Below are positions 1 to 8,779 of a DNA stretch of 64,000 nt, one piece after another. The stretch is from Rhizobium sp. (GTDB taxonomy: Bacteria; Pseudomonadota; Alphaproteobacteria; Rhizobiales; Rhizobiaceae). The position numbers were made by a program, and so were the translations under genes. Positions within the stretch are counted from its first letter, which is position 1. Every line of letters begins with the position of its first letter. The notes below the pieces were generated by a model. It was not told the DNA's origin and made no database searches. It saw nothing but the letters and a program-made list of their open reading frames with translations. Location of the stretch: the NCBI GenBank assembly GCA_019739215.1, contig JAHHDR010000013.1, positions 1-64,000 of the forward strand, written 5' to 3'.

Positions 1-1300
1 GGCCCGATGCAGGGATTGGCCGCGCGCGCATCGAAATCGAGCCCGACCAGCCGATCCTGCATGGCTGTGACGTCCTCGGCATTCATCCAGAGCCCGTCCA
101 CCTGCCGCCGGTCGTAGCGCGGCAGGTTGAGATAGACACCGGCCAGCGTTGTGACCGTGCCAGAGGTGCCGATCATGTGGAATCCCGAATCGGACCCGTT
201 TAAACGCGTCGGCCGGCGGCGCCTCGAAGCCGGAGAGCATGCCGCTGACCTCCCGCACCATGTCCTCGAATATCTCTGGCGTGACATGGCGTCCGCCATG
301 GCGCTCGGACAGCGTGACCACGCCGACCGGCAGCGAGGTCCAGTGAGTGATGTGATTGGCAAGCCGCGGCGACCGCTGGCCCTCGATCCTCAGCACGGCG
401 ATTTCGGACGAACCGCCGCCGATATCGAACAGCACCGCCGATCGTGCCTCCCGGCCGATCAGCGAAGCGCAGCCCGAAACCGCAAGCCGCGCCTCGGTCT
501 CGCGATTGATGATTTCGAGATCGAGCCCGGTTTCGGCGGCCACGCGCTCCAGGAACGACTCGCCATTGACCGCGGCCCGGCAGGCCTCGGTGGCGATCAG
601 GCGCATTCGACGGATGTTCTTGGCCGCGATCTTGGCGGCGCACACCCTGAGAGCCTCCACCGACCGGTCCATCGCCTCGTCCGACAGCCGGCCACTCGCG
701 CCAAGTCCCTCGCCGAGCCGGACAATGCGGGAGAAGGCGTCGACGACGCGGAACTGACCAGGACGTGTCGGCTGGGCCACCAGCAGGCGGCAATTGTTGG
801 TGCCGAGATCGAGCGCGGCATAGAGCCCGTCCGTTTCGGGATGGAAGTTCCGGTGATGCTGCCGGCCATTGGCCGCCCGGCCGTCCGGCGCCACCGCCTG
901 CGGCGCGGCGTCCGCCACCGGCACCACGATCTCGCGTGCAGGCTCGGGATCCTGCGGAAGCGGACGCGGCTGCAGCCGGCGATGACCATGGTCATGCGCG
1001 TGACGGCTGCCACGTTCGGTCTTGTCCGCCTGCGGATGCTGAACTTGCGCGCCCTGCGCCCCCGACTTGCGGGATCGGCGCTTGCGCTTTCGCGACTGGG
1101 ACCCACGCGGTCCAATGTCGGTCTTCGGATGCTCCGGAACCGGCGGCGCCACTGGCGCTTCCGCTGCGGGGACCACCGGCGGACGCGCGCCCCTTCTTGC
1201 GCCTCCGCTTGCCGCGCCTGGACCTGTTCGATCCAGGCTTCTGCCCCGTATCCGACGCACCCGCTTCAAACGGCCTATGGCCGGAATCGGGGTCGCTCAC
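1..1300 (-). CDS. ppx: Exopolyphosphatase / Ppx-GppA family phosphatase, left-truncated, with an N-terminal frameshift
   Basis: Releases phosphate from polyphosphate or hydrolyses pppGpp (family knowledge). On the minus strand around 780-830 the translation reads YAALDLGTNNCRLL, the phosphate-binding first motif of the family, followed by the usual RLGEGLGASGRLS stretch. The gene runs off the left edge, so the C-terminal part is missing. A long basic, low-complexity N-terminal extension (about 150 residues, rich in R, K, P, H) precedes the domain, as I recall from rhizobial homologues. The extension changes frame near 1190-1193: KRRRKKG ends one frame and ARPPVVPAAEAP continues in another, which one extra G in a G4 run would explain. 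GTG at 1300 (MSDPDSGHRP) is the likeliest start; the +1 frame across the region is an antisense shadow. Identification is firm; the start is not. Confidence 0.8.
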
Positions 1301-1592
1301 TTCTTTTTTTCCATTCGCGCCGCGCAAAGACCTCAAGGGCCGCAGCAGGCGCCTGCTCGATTTTGTTGTTGCCGCAACTCTAGCAGCTAGCCTTCAAATC
1401 ACCAAATTCTTTTTGGCGGCGTGCCAAGAGCCGGCAAACGCTCGGGCAGGACGGGACCCAGGCCTGAAAATCCGCCCATAAATTCGTCCCATGACCCCTT
1501 GATCGACCGGCGAAATGTGCTAGAAGGCGCCTCGAAACGCACGCGGCCCCAGGCATTGCGGCGCTTCGACCAAAGCTGACCCGATCAGCAAT

Positions 1593-1666
1593 TGGGGAAT
1601 AGGTTAACGGTAGACCCACGGACTCTGACTCCGTTAGTCCTGGTTCGAATCCAGGTTCCCCAGCCA
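1593..1666 (+). tRNA. tRNA-Gln (anticodon CUG)
   Basis: A 74-nt cloverleaf can be drawn by eye. The acceptor arm pairs TGGGGAA (1593-1599) with TTCCCCA (1656-1662), followed by G and an encoded CCA. The anticodon stem ACGGA/TCCGT encloses the loop CTCTGAC, giving anticodon CTG. The T arm is CTGG-TTCGAAT-CCAG. D-arm bases GG and the conserved TTCGAAT are present. It lies alone between ppx and the metacaspase gene. Confidence 0.95.
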
Positions 1667-1832
1667 CTTGGTTTCGTCCGATTTTCTAATCAATCTTGCC
1701 GGAATGATCGTAGGCATCTGGATGCGCATTCGGAAAACGGCGTGCGGGCGTCGGGGCTGAACTCCCGCGTGTCGCGCGGGTCAACGCATGTGATGCCTGC
1801 GGCCTTTATGGGTTCGGTGACGATGTACGTTT

Positions 1833-3347
1833 CTAACGACAGCCGTCCCGGGCCCAAATGCGCAGGGCGGCCTTGAATGCGCCACCATAGGGATGCGGTT
1901 TGGAGAATGGATCTGCGCTGTCAGCCAGATAGGTCTTGGCCTGTTCGCAAAGACTGTCCGCTTTCCATTGGTGACAGTCGCCGCAGGTTTTGCCTTTCCA
2001 GAACGTATCAGGCAGATTTTCGATCGGAGGGTGCAAGGGGGACCCCTTGATCAGATCGGCGATGCTGCGATTTGCAATTTCAGGAATGTTGGCCTGGATG
2101 GGTTCGTCGAAAAAGATCTTGTCGGGCAGGTCGAAAGCCGTTTTCTCCGGCTGTTCAGGTTCGTCCCCGGTCTTCGCGACCGGCGTCTCGTCCGGAGCGG
2201 CCGGGTTCGACACCGCCTGTTTGATCGTGTCCAGTTCCACACGCGCAAGCTCAGCAAAGGTCCCATTGGGAAACGCCTTGAAATAGGCCTCATAGGCCTC
2301 CACCGTTCCCGCTTTTCGCGCTGTCTCGATCATGTCCCGTTCGCTCTTGCCGGGATCGACAGGCTTCGGCTTCTCCTTGTCTGCGGATTCGGCCGGTGCC
2401 TTTGAGGTCTCCTTCGACATGAGTTCACTAAGAAGCGAACGGGCTTCGCTGGTGTAGGGGCTATCGGGATTTGCCCTCAGAAAAAGCAGAACCTGAACCG
2501 GATCCTTGCTTTGCCTTACCGAATCCCAAAGCTGCCGCATTTCAAGGGCTTCCGCGGAGAGGGGCGCGACGGGATTGAATTGGAAATCCAGGGTCAGCGA
2601 CGATGTATCCCAGGGCGTCTGTACGCCGCCCGTTGCTTTCAGAACATCGATCCGGACGTCTCTGAACAGAGTTTCGATCGGTTTTCCAGGAATGGAGAGG
2701 GCCCGGGCAAGGGCCGCGGTAAAGGGGCTGTTTGGTTCGTTCTGGCCGTCCAAAGCGGTTTTTCCAGGGGCCGTGGAATAGGCCAGAAACGTGCCGGTCG
2801 GCGCGTCCATTTCGGCCAGTCCGTTGTCGTTGAGGCCTGGAACACTGGAAAAGGGGTTGTCTCGGCAGGCATCAAGAATAACGATGTTCGTGCGGTTTCG
2901 CGCGGACGACATCTGGCGCAAGACCGCCTGGGCCGGTACCGCCACGAGGCTGAGGTCGGCGGCGTCGCTCAATTCCACATCAACCGGCAGCAGAAAGTTG
3001 GACCCGAAGGACTGAACACCATGTCCGGCATAATAGAACAGGCCGGTCGTGTCTTCTCCGGCCTCGCGGAGTTGGCGACCGAAGGTCGAAATAGCCCTGA
3101 TCAATTCTCCTTGCTTGGCGTCGGTCACCAGCGTCACCGTGAAGCCCGCCTTTTTCAGCGAATCCGCCATCAGCTCGGCGTCGTTCACGGCGTTGTCGAG
3201 TGGTGTCACGGTGGTGTAGGCAGCGTTTCCAATGACAAGCGCCAGTCGCGCGCCGGGTTGCTCCTGCGCCCAGGCAGCCACTGTTAACATCAGCATGAAT
3301 GCTGCAATGCCACTGCTCCGGAAGAGTATGCAAAGGCTATTGGACAA
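1833..3347 (-). CDS. Exported metacaspase-like (peptidase C14) protein with C-terminal CxxCH motif
   Basis: A caspase-fold cysteine peptidase predicted to be exported. After a signal peptide (hydrophobic run IAAFMLMLTVAAWA then QEQ) the p20-like domain begins at RLALVIGNAAY. The catalytic His is in FYYAGHG and the catalytic Cys in ILDACRDNPF. A charged linker rich in K, P, E follows, then a C-terminal segment with TCGDCHQWKADSLC, a CxxCH heme-attachment-like motif, about 50 residues from the end. The longest reading frame begins at 3422, but that would overlap conserved OmpA sequence of the upstream gene by 86 bp. TTG at 3347 (or 3353), overlapping the upstream stop, gives a sensible signal peptide and translational coupling; ATG 3296 is another option. 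It probably forms an operon with the YceI-OmpA gene. Whether heme is really bound cannot be seen. Confidence 0.85.
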   Translation of the reverse strand: MSNSLCILFRSSGIAAFMLMLTVAAWAQEQPGARLALVIGNAAYTTVTPLDNAVNDAELMADSLKKAGFTVTLVTDAKQGELIRAISTFGRQLREAGEDTTGLFYYAGHGVQSFGSNFLLPVDVELSDAADLSLVAVPAQAVLRQMSSARNRTNIVILDACRDNPFSSVPGLNDNGLAEMDAPTGTFLAYSTAPGKTALDGQNEPNSPFTAALARALSIPGKPIETLFRDVRIDVLKATGGVQTPWDTSSLTLDFQFNPVAPLSAEALEMRQLWDSVRQSKDPVQVLLFLRANPDSPYTSEARSLLSELMSKETSKAPAESADKEKPKPVDPGKSERDMIETARKAGTVEAYEAYFKAFPNGTFAELARVELDTIKQAVSNPAAPDETPVAKTGDEPEQPEKTAFDLPDKIFFDEPIQANIPEIANRSIADLIKGSPLHPPIENLPDTFWKGKTCGDCHQWKADSLCEQAKTYLADSADPFSKPHPYGGAFKAALRIWARDGCR

Positions 3348-4407
3348 CGGCAAACTCGATCCTTCGGTTTCTGTGCTTTCCCTCGGCGGTCTCATTGGAA
3401 GCGACGGGGCGCGTTTCACCATGACCCACGCTCCTTATCCGTTCCTGGGGGATATCTTTCGAAGCCAGGTATTGCGCGACCGCGGCTGCACGGAGTCTGG
3501 AGAGTCTCATGTTGGACGTGGCCGACCCGTCACTGTCGGTGTGGCCGCTCACTTCGATGATCAGTTCGGGGCATCTGGAAATGATGTCGGCAATGCTGTC
3601 CAAGAGCGGCTCGCTCCTTGCATCGAGAAGAGCGCTGCCACTCGCAAAGTAGATATTGTCGGTTCGGGACAGAATCTCCAAGCGGCCCTTGCAGGCTTCA
3701 ACGTCAAAATTGCCTTCTGGCTCCAGTGCTTTGGAAGCAGCAAGCTGAGGGTCAACCGTTGTGTCTACCTCGGCTTTTTCTTCTCCGGCACCGTTTTGCG
3801 CGAACACCAGGTCGAACGAGACTGTGGCAGACGGGATGATCGTCACCTTGGCGGCTTCCTCCAGCTTCTTGACGCCGCCGTCCAGATTGAAGGCAGAGGT
3901 CGGAAGGGAGACAGGCACGGTCGACGATATGGCAACAAGGTCGTCATTCAGGAGCGTTGCCGAGACCTCGGTATCGAACGATGCCTGTACGCCATGAAGT
4001 TCCACGTTGAACTTGAGCGGAATGAACTTGCGTTTCACGGATGGCAGATCGCTCAGTTGCTGCGGCTCGATCTTTGCGGTTATCACCGCTTGGGGAAACT
4101 GGAAGGTCTCAAACAGGAGAAACCGCATGCGGACGTTCCGCAGATCGATCTTCGTGTCGACGGAGTCCAGGTAGATCACGATTTTCGCCGCTCCAGTCGC
4201 GTCAATCCCGCCCTCGAATTCGGCGAACGTGCTCGACTCGACCTTCGTCACGTTCTTGACCGTTTGAAACCTGATGGAAGACGCGTCGCGCCGCAACGTC
4301 CAGCCGTTTTGGAACGGGGATTCCTGTGCGAACGAGGGTTGCGCCAGCAGGAAGGGCAAGGCGAATGAAACGAGCACAATGAAGCACACGGAACGGATAG
4401 TGGACAT
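3337..4407 (-). CDS. Exported YceI-like domain / OmpA C-terminal domain fusion protein
   Basis: A 356-residue exported protein. The signal peptide has the hydrophobic core VCFIVLVSFALPFLL and ends at PSFAQES. Residues about 35-215 resemble YceI, a lipocalin-like lipid-binding barrel, with WTLRRDASSIRFQTVKN at the start and KRKFIPLKFNVELHG in the middle. After a short linker comes an OmpA/MotB peptidoglycan-binding domain containing IIEVSGHTDSDGSATSN, then LSRLRAAAVAQYL, and ending NRRIEFAVV. ATG 4407 sits after GGGGGAAGGT; an in-frame ATG at 4419 is the alternative. The gene overlaps the metacaspase start, so the two are probably co-translated. Inference: a periplasmic protein tethered to the cell wall that binds an amphiphile. 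Confidence 0.85.
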   Translation of the reverse strand: MSTIRSVCFIVLVSFALPFLLAQPSFAQESPFQNGWTLRRDASSIRFQTVKNVTKVESSTFAEFEGGIDATGAAKIVIYLDSVDTKIDLRNVRMRFLLFETFQFPQAVITAKIEPQQLSDLPSVKRKFIPLKFNVELHGVQASFDTEVSATLLNDDLVAISSTVPVSLPTSAFNLDGGVKKLEEAAKVTIIPSATVSFDLVFAQNGAGEEKAEVDTTVDPQLAASKALEPEGNFDVEACKGRLEILSRTDNIYFASGSALLDARSEPLLDSIADIISRCPELIIEVSGHTDSDGSATSNMRLSRLRAAAVAQYLASKDIPQERIRSVGHGETRPVASNETAEGKHRNRRIEFAVVQ

Positions 4408-4675
4408 ACCTTCCCCCATTGTGCGACATGCGCGTACCGCGCAGATAAGCTCCGCCGGGAAATACTCTCACAGTTCTGCTAATTTTCAAATGCAATTCAA
4501 TTCCCAGCGAGCTGCCGGCGATGGTGCAGGGATTGGCACGGATGCTCCGTCCAAAGGTCATGATTCCCGGAAGTTCCATGCTGACTAAAGAGGTGGATTC
4601 CCTGCCCCGTCAGTTCATTCGAGGATCAGCAAATCTCAGATTTGGTCAGGAACGCGCGCTTCCAGCTCGCCACGA

Positions 4676-5425
4676 TCACCCTCCCGATGCCTGCAGCCCC
4701 GTGATCATCGCCACGATCTCGTTCTTGTCGGTTTCCGCGGTGCTGCGGATGCCGATCTGCTTGCCGCGGCGCAGGACGCAGATCCTGTCGGCGAGGCGGA
4801 ACACTTGGTCGAGGCTGTGGCTGATGATCAGCACGCCGATGTTGCGCGACTTCAGAGACAGCACAATCTCCTCGACCCTGGCCGTCTCCGCCACGCCGAG
4901 CGCCGCCGTCGGCTCGTCGAGCAGGATGATCTTCTTGGCCCAGTGGGTCGCGCGCGCGATCGCCACGCCCTGGCGCTGGCCGCCGGAGAGGTCGCGGATC
5001 GTGGCATGCGCCGAGGGAATGCGAACGTCGAGTTCTCGCACCAGTTGCTCGGTCTCTGCGATCATCCGCTTGCGGTCGAGCAGGCCAAGCCCGTTGGTCA
5101 GTTCGCGACCGAGGAACATGTTCATATAGACCGTCTGCTGGTCCGCAAGTGCCAGATCCTGGTAGACGACCTCGATGCCATGCGCGCGCGCCATCGTCGC
5201 ATTCGACATTGCCACAGGCTGACCGTCGATGGAGATCGTTCCCGATGTCGGTGCATGTACTCCCGAGATGATTTTGATCAACGTCGACTTTCCGGCACCG
5301 TTGTCGCCGACAAGAGCGACGATCTCGCCGGGACGGATGTCGAGCGAGAAATTCTCGATGGCGACGACCGCGTCGAAGCTCTTGCGGATGTCCTTCAGTT
5401 CTAGCACCGGGACTGACATCGTCAT
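4676..5425 (-). CDS. Sugar ABC transporter ATP-binding protein, single nucleotide-binding domain
   Basis: Energises the ribose-type importer encoded upstream. Walker A GDNGAGKST, signature LSGGQRQ and Walker B IILLDEPTAALG are all present and end with a His-switch segment LIISHSLDQ. At 249 residues it carries one ABC domain, whereas RbsA-type partners of RbsC-like permeases usually carry two in about 500 residues. It must therefore act as a homodimer, like FrcA of fructose importers. ATG 5425 follows AGGAGA at good spacing; upstream in-frame codons are arginine-rich shadow sequence. It is the last gene of the operon, 4 bp after the PLP-enzyme gene. Confidence 0.92.
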   Translation of the reverse strand: MTMSVPVLELKDIRKSFDAVVAIENFSLDIRPGEIVALVGDNGAGKSTLIKIISGVHAPTSGTISIDGQPVAMSNATMARAHGIEVVYQDLALADQQTVYMNMFLGRELTNGLGLLDRKRMIAETEQLVRELDVRIPSAHATIRDLSGGQRQGVAIARATHWAKKIILLDEPTAALGVAETARVEEIVLSLKSRNIGVLIISHSLDQVFRLADRICVLRRGKQIGIRSTAETDKNEIVAMITGLQASGG

Positions 5426-5429
5426 TCTC

Positions 5430-6629
5430 CTAGACTGGCCACGCGGCGGCTTCGCCGAAACCATTCTCGATCGTCTCGACCTGCGGCTCGCCCTTCGAGA
5501 TCCCCGAGACGCCGACGACATAGGCGCGGGTGACAAAGGCCTGGCCGCGGAAGCCGAACACCGCGGTGTCGCCTGGGCGTGGCGGATTGGGCCCGCTCGC
5601 ATCGATCATGGCGTAGTAGTCGATCATCGACGGCGGCGGCACCTCGACGCTGCGCAGCGCGGACGCCTGCGTGGTCGGCTCCCGGCCGACGACCGCCTTG
5701 ACGTCGTAGTCGGGGAAAACCGGATCGATGTAGAAGCCGCCCCCGAAGCAGTACGCCTTGCCGCCAGCGAGGTGCGAGACTTCGGTGAGATAGCAGACGG
5801 CGGGCAACTCCGGCAGATCCTCCATCACATGCAGCGCCGTGGTGCCATGCAGCCCGTTGCCGGGCTCGCACTGGGTCGCGCCGGCGTCCGCCAGTGCCTG
5901 CAGCAGCACGGAGGACGTGGTGCCGGGCGCATTGACTTCGATATCGCGGCGCCCGGCCCGCGCCAGCGCGTCGGCGGCCCGCGTCAGCGTCGCGAGATTG
6001 GGTGTGGGCAAGACCTTGCGCGTCGCATGGTCGAAGAGCAGCGCCGGGAAGGTGGTGATGCCGGCAAACCGGCCGCCCTCAAGCGCATCGAACCGGTCGG
6101 CGACACCGACGACATCTGACGCATCGAAGCCGCCCTCATGGCCACGATAGAATATGTCGCCCTCGGCCGCGATGCGGGCAAGCAGGTTCTGCGTGGAACC
6201 GGCTGCACACGCCGCAGCCGCCGCCTCGCCAGCCTTCTCGTCGTTGAAAACCGTCCAGTAATCCGGCTTCAACATCGTCGCCGCGCCATTGGCTTCGTGC
6301 CGCGCCACCTGCTGGAGATGGCCGAGATGGCCGACTTTCATCCCGGCGCGATGGACGGCGCGGGCGCAGGCCATATCGACCGCCACCGCCGCCCCGATGC
6401 CGCCCCGCATCACCGACCGGCAGAAGGACGAGGACCGGCCGACCTGCTTGGTCATGGCGAAGATCCTGAGCCCCAGGCGATCCGCCTCGGCCCTGAGAAG
6501 GCGCGCATTGGCCTCCACGGTGTCGAGGTCCAGCACATAGGAATTGGCGGGGATCCTGCCCTCCTGGTGCAGCCGCATGGCGGCCTCGATGAACCCGGGA
6601 TTGCGGCGGCGAAGACTATCGAGAAACAT
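5430..6629 (-). CDS. YhfX-like PLP-dependent enzyme (alanine racemase N-terminal fold type III)
   Basis: A 399-residue protein of the fold-type III PLP family, related to E. coli YhfX. The pattern NSYVLDLDTVEANARLL, then IFAMTKQVGR, resembles the barrel strand that carries the PLP lysine; here the candidate is the K of AMTKQ. Later come MKVGHLGH, EVNAPGTTSS and the C-terminal beta domain with YCFGGGFYID. ATG 6629 follows GAGAGG. The reaction is unknown for this family; racemase, decarboxylase or epimerase activity on an amino compound is possible. It lies between permease and ATPase genes, so it probably processes the imported substrate. Confidence 0.75.
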   Translation of the reverse strand: MFLDSLRRRNPGFIEAAMRLHQEGRIPANSYVLDLDTVEANARLLRAEADRLGLRIFAMTKQVGRSSSFCRSVMRGGIGAAVAVDMACARAVHRAGMKVGHLGHLQQVARHEANGAATMLKPDYWTVFNDEKAGEAAAAACAAGSTQNLLARIAAEGDIFYRGHEGGFDASDVVGVADRFDALEGGRFAGITTFPALLFDHATRKVLPTPNLATLTRAADALARAGRRDIEVNAPGTTSSVLLQALADAGATQCEPGNGLHGTTALHVMEDLPELPAVCYLTEVSHLAGGKAYCFGGGFYIDPVFPDYDVKAVVGREPTTQASALRSVEVPPPSMIDYYAMIDASGPNPPRPGDTAVFGFRGQAFVTRAYVVGVSGISKGEPQVETIENGFGEAAAWPV

Positions 6630-6640
6630 CTGGAAACCTC

Positions 6641-7618
6641 TCAGCGCTGCTTTTCGCGCAACGATACGGCGACGGCGGCAAGAATGATGAGGCCGCGCAC
6701 GATCATCTGGTCGGAGACGGAAAGCCCCATCAGGATGAGACCATTGTTGAGCATGCCCATCATCAGCGAACCGACAAGCGCCCCGATGATAGACCCCTTG
6801 CCGCCATTGAGCAGCGTGCCGCCGACGATCACCGCGGCGATGACAGTCATCAGGTCGGTCTCGCCAAGCGTATATTTGGCGGCCTGGAGGCGGCCGGCAT
6901 AGAGAAGCCCGGCAAGCGCGGCGAGACCGCCCGAGATCATCAGCACGGTGAGCCGCATCCGTGGCACCTTGATGCCGGAGACGCTGGCCGCCCGGGCATT
7001 GTCGCCGGTGGCGAGCACATGAGCGCCGAAACGGGTCTCGCGGAAGACGAGATGGCCGACGATCACGGCAATGACGGTCCACCAGATCAGCGACGGAACG
7101 CCGAACAGCGCGCCGGATCCGAAGAAGCCCGTGAACAGCGGATCGGTGACGGGAATCGACCGCAGGTCGGTGAGCGATCGGGCGACCCCGGCAAACAGCC
7201 CCAGGGTTGCCAGCGTCACCAGGAAGGAGGGCAGCCGCACATAGGCTACCAGCACGCCATTGACGAACCCGATGGCAAGACCCGATCCGAGCCCGGCGAG
7301 GATGCCCGGCACCATGCCGAAATTCGCCATCACCACCGCGGCCGACAGCGCCGAGACGGCGACGATGGAGCCGATCGACAGGTCGATCTCGCCGGCGGAC
7401 AGCACGAAGACGAGACCGATCGCCATGATTGTCACGGGCGCCGTCTGCAGCACGATGTTGGAGAGATTGCGCGTCGTCAGGAAGCCGCTGTCACCGAGCG
7501 TGACCGCGAAGAACAGAAATATGGCCAGGAAACCGATATAGACCACATATTGCTGCAGGTTGATGCGGCTGAACAGGGTCGATCCGGCGGACTGGCGCCC
7601 GGCTTGGCTCGAGGACAT
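6641..7618 (-). CDS. Ribose-type ABC transporter permease (RbsC family)
   Basis: A 325-residue integral membrane protein with about eight to ten hydrophobic segments, beginning YVVYIGFLAIFLFFAVTL. Family signatures include GLVFVLSAGEIDLSIGSIVA near residue 75 and the cytoplasmic loop ATGDNARAASVSGI, the usual RbsC region contacting the ATPase. LNGGKGSIIGALVGSLMMG near the C-terminus is also typical. Only one permease gene is present, so the channel is probably a homodimer. It lies 11 bp upstream of the PLP-enzyme gene and about 70 bp downstream of the binding-protein gene, with a strong stem-loop between. Confidence 0.93.
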   Translation of the reverse strand: MSSSQAGRQSAGSTLFSRINLQQYVVYIGFLAIFLFFAVTLGDSGFLTTRNLSNIVLQTAPVTIMAIGLVFVLSAGEIDLSIGSIVAVSALSAAVVMANFGMVPGILAGLGSGLAIGFVNGVLVAYVRLPSFLVTLATLGLFAGVARSLTDLRSIPVTDPLFTGFFGSGALFGVPSLIWWTVIAVIVGHLVFRETRFGAHVLATGDNARAASVSGIKVPRMRLTVLMISGGLAALAGLLYAGRLQAAKYTLGETDLMTVIAAVIVGGTLLNGGKGSIIGALVGSLMMGMLNNGLILMGLSVSDQMIVRGLIILAAVAVSLREKQR

Positions 7619-7646
7619 GGCGGTTCTCTCCTGGGCTGGATAGGGT

Positions 7647-7677
7647 GGCCGGCGGCCGAAAGGCTCAGCCGCCGGCC
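7647..7677. other. Strong GC stem-loop between binding-protein and permease genes
   Basis: GGCCGGCGGC (7647-7656) and GCCGCCGGCC (7668-7677) are perfect 10-bp inverted arms around an 11-nt loop. There is no T-run, so it is not a classical terminator. Placed directly after the binding-protein gene, it could stabilise the upstream message and reduce read-through into the permease gene, giving excess binding protein. This role is inferred from other ABC operons. Confidence 0.6.
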
Positions 7678-7687
7678 GCAGCGGACA

Positions 7688-8746
7688 TCATTTTGCGGCG
7701 TCGAGCACCGACTGCGGCGCATCGCGGTTGAGCGATTCCTTCCAGCCGTCGCTGACATTGGCCTTGGTCACCGTCAGAGCCGGCGCCACGACAAAGGCCG
7801 GCGTATCCTGGCCGAGCAGAGACTTGAGGCCGGCGGCAGCCATGGCGCGACCGAGTTCATAGGCCTTGTCGGCGACGATGGCCGTGACATTGCCATCCTT
7901 GACCATGTCGAGGCCGACAGGTTCGGAGAGATCGAGCGTCACGATCTTGGCATGCTTGTTGCCGGCTGCGCGCAAGGCGGCGAGCACGCCGTCCGCCGGT
8001 TCGGCCCAGGTCACGTAGATGCCGTCGAGGTCGGGGTTCTGAAGCAGCATGGCGCTGGCGATTTCCTCGGCGCGCGCCGGATCAGAAATGCCCTGCTCGG
8101 CAACGATCTTGATGTCGGGATAGTCTTTCTCGATCGTGGACTTGAAGGCTTGGTCGCGCTGGTTGGTCACGTAATAGGTCGCGTCATGGAAGATGTAGCC
8201 GACCTTGCCCTTCTTGCCGATGGCCGTCGCCAGCGCGTCGGCGGCCTGCTTGCCCATCTGGTAGAGGTCGTCGGTGACGATCGCGGCATAGTCCGTGCCA
8301 TGCTTGTAGCCGGTGGGCAGGTTGGACAGGAAGACGAGCTTGGAACCGTCGGCGACCGCCTGGCGGAACGCCTCGGCAGACGTCGTCGGATCGAGCGGCA
8401 GGGCCAGGATGACATTCGGCTTGGCGGCAAGCGAGGTCTCGATATCGCTGCGCTGCTTGGCGGCGTCGAAGCCGGCATCGGTTTCGACCACCACGTCGAC
8501 GCCAGCCCTGGCGAACTCGTCCTTGGCGCCGGCCGTCACGGCATTGGTGAAGTCCGAAGAGGTGTGCCACAGCAGGGCGGCCTTGTAGCCCTTGCCGTTG
8601 AGCGCGGCGAGATCGGCATCGGAAAGCGTAACGTCGGCCGACGGCGTCGCCTTCTCGCCCTGCGGGCCGATGGTCTCGGCATGGGCGAATGTCGTTGCGG
8701 CGAGAGCGCTCGCGAGAAGCGCGGTGGTCAGAAGTTTCCTCAGCAT
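7688..8746 (-). CDS. Sugar ABC transporter periplasmic substrate-binding protein (RbsB/type I)
   Basis: A 352-residue exported binding protein. The signal peptide MLRKLLTTALLASALAATTF ends at AHA-ETIG. The type I periplasmic-binding fold starts at GYKAALLWHTSSDFTNAV and continues with NVILALPLDPTT and IVTDDLYQMGKQAADAL. The hinge region DLDGIYVTWAEPADGVLAAL is typical of sugar and autoinducer binders, but the ligand cannot be read from the sequence. It is encoded between the M20 peptidase and the permease in one minus-strand operon under the ROK regulator. Confidence 0.92.
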   Translation of the reverse strand: MLRKLLTTALLASALAATTFAHAETIGPQGEKATPSADVTLSDADLAALNGKGYKAALLWHTSSDFTNAVTAGAKDEFARAGVDVVVETDAGFDAAKQRSDIETSLAAKPNVILALPLDPTTSAEAFRQAVADGSKLVFLSNLPTGYKHGTDYAAIVTDDLYQMGKQAADALATAIGKKGKVGYIFHDATYYVTNQRDQAFKSTIEKDYPDIKIVAEQGISDPARAEEIASAMLLQNPDLDGIYVTWAEPADGVLAALRAAGNKHAKIVTLDLSEPVGLDMVKDGNVTAIVADKAYELGRAMAAAGLKSLLGQDTPAFVVAPALTVTKANVSDGWKESLNRDAPQSVLDAAK

Positions 8747-8779
8747 TTTCCAGTTCCCTTTGTTGATTGTGGTGATCCG

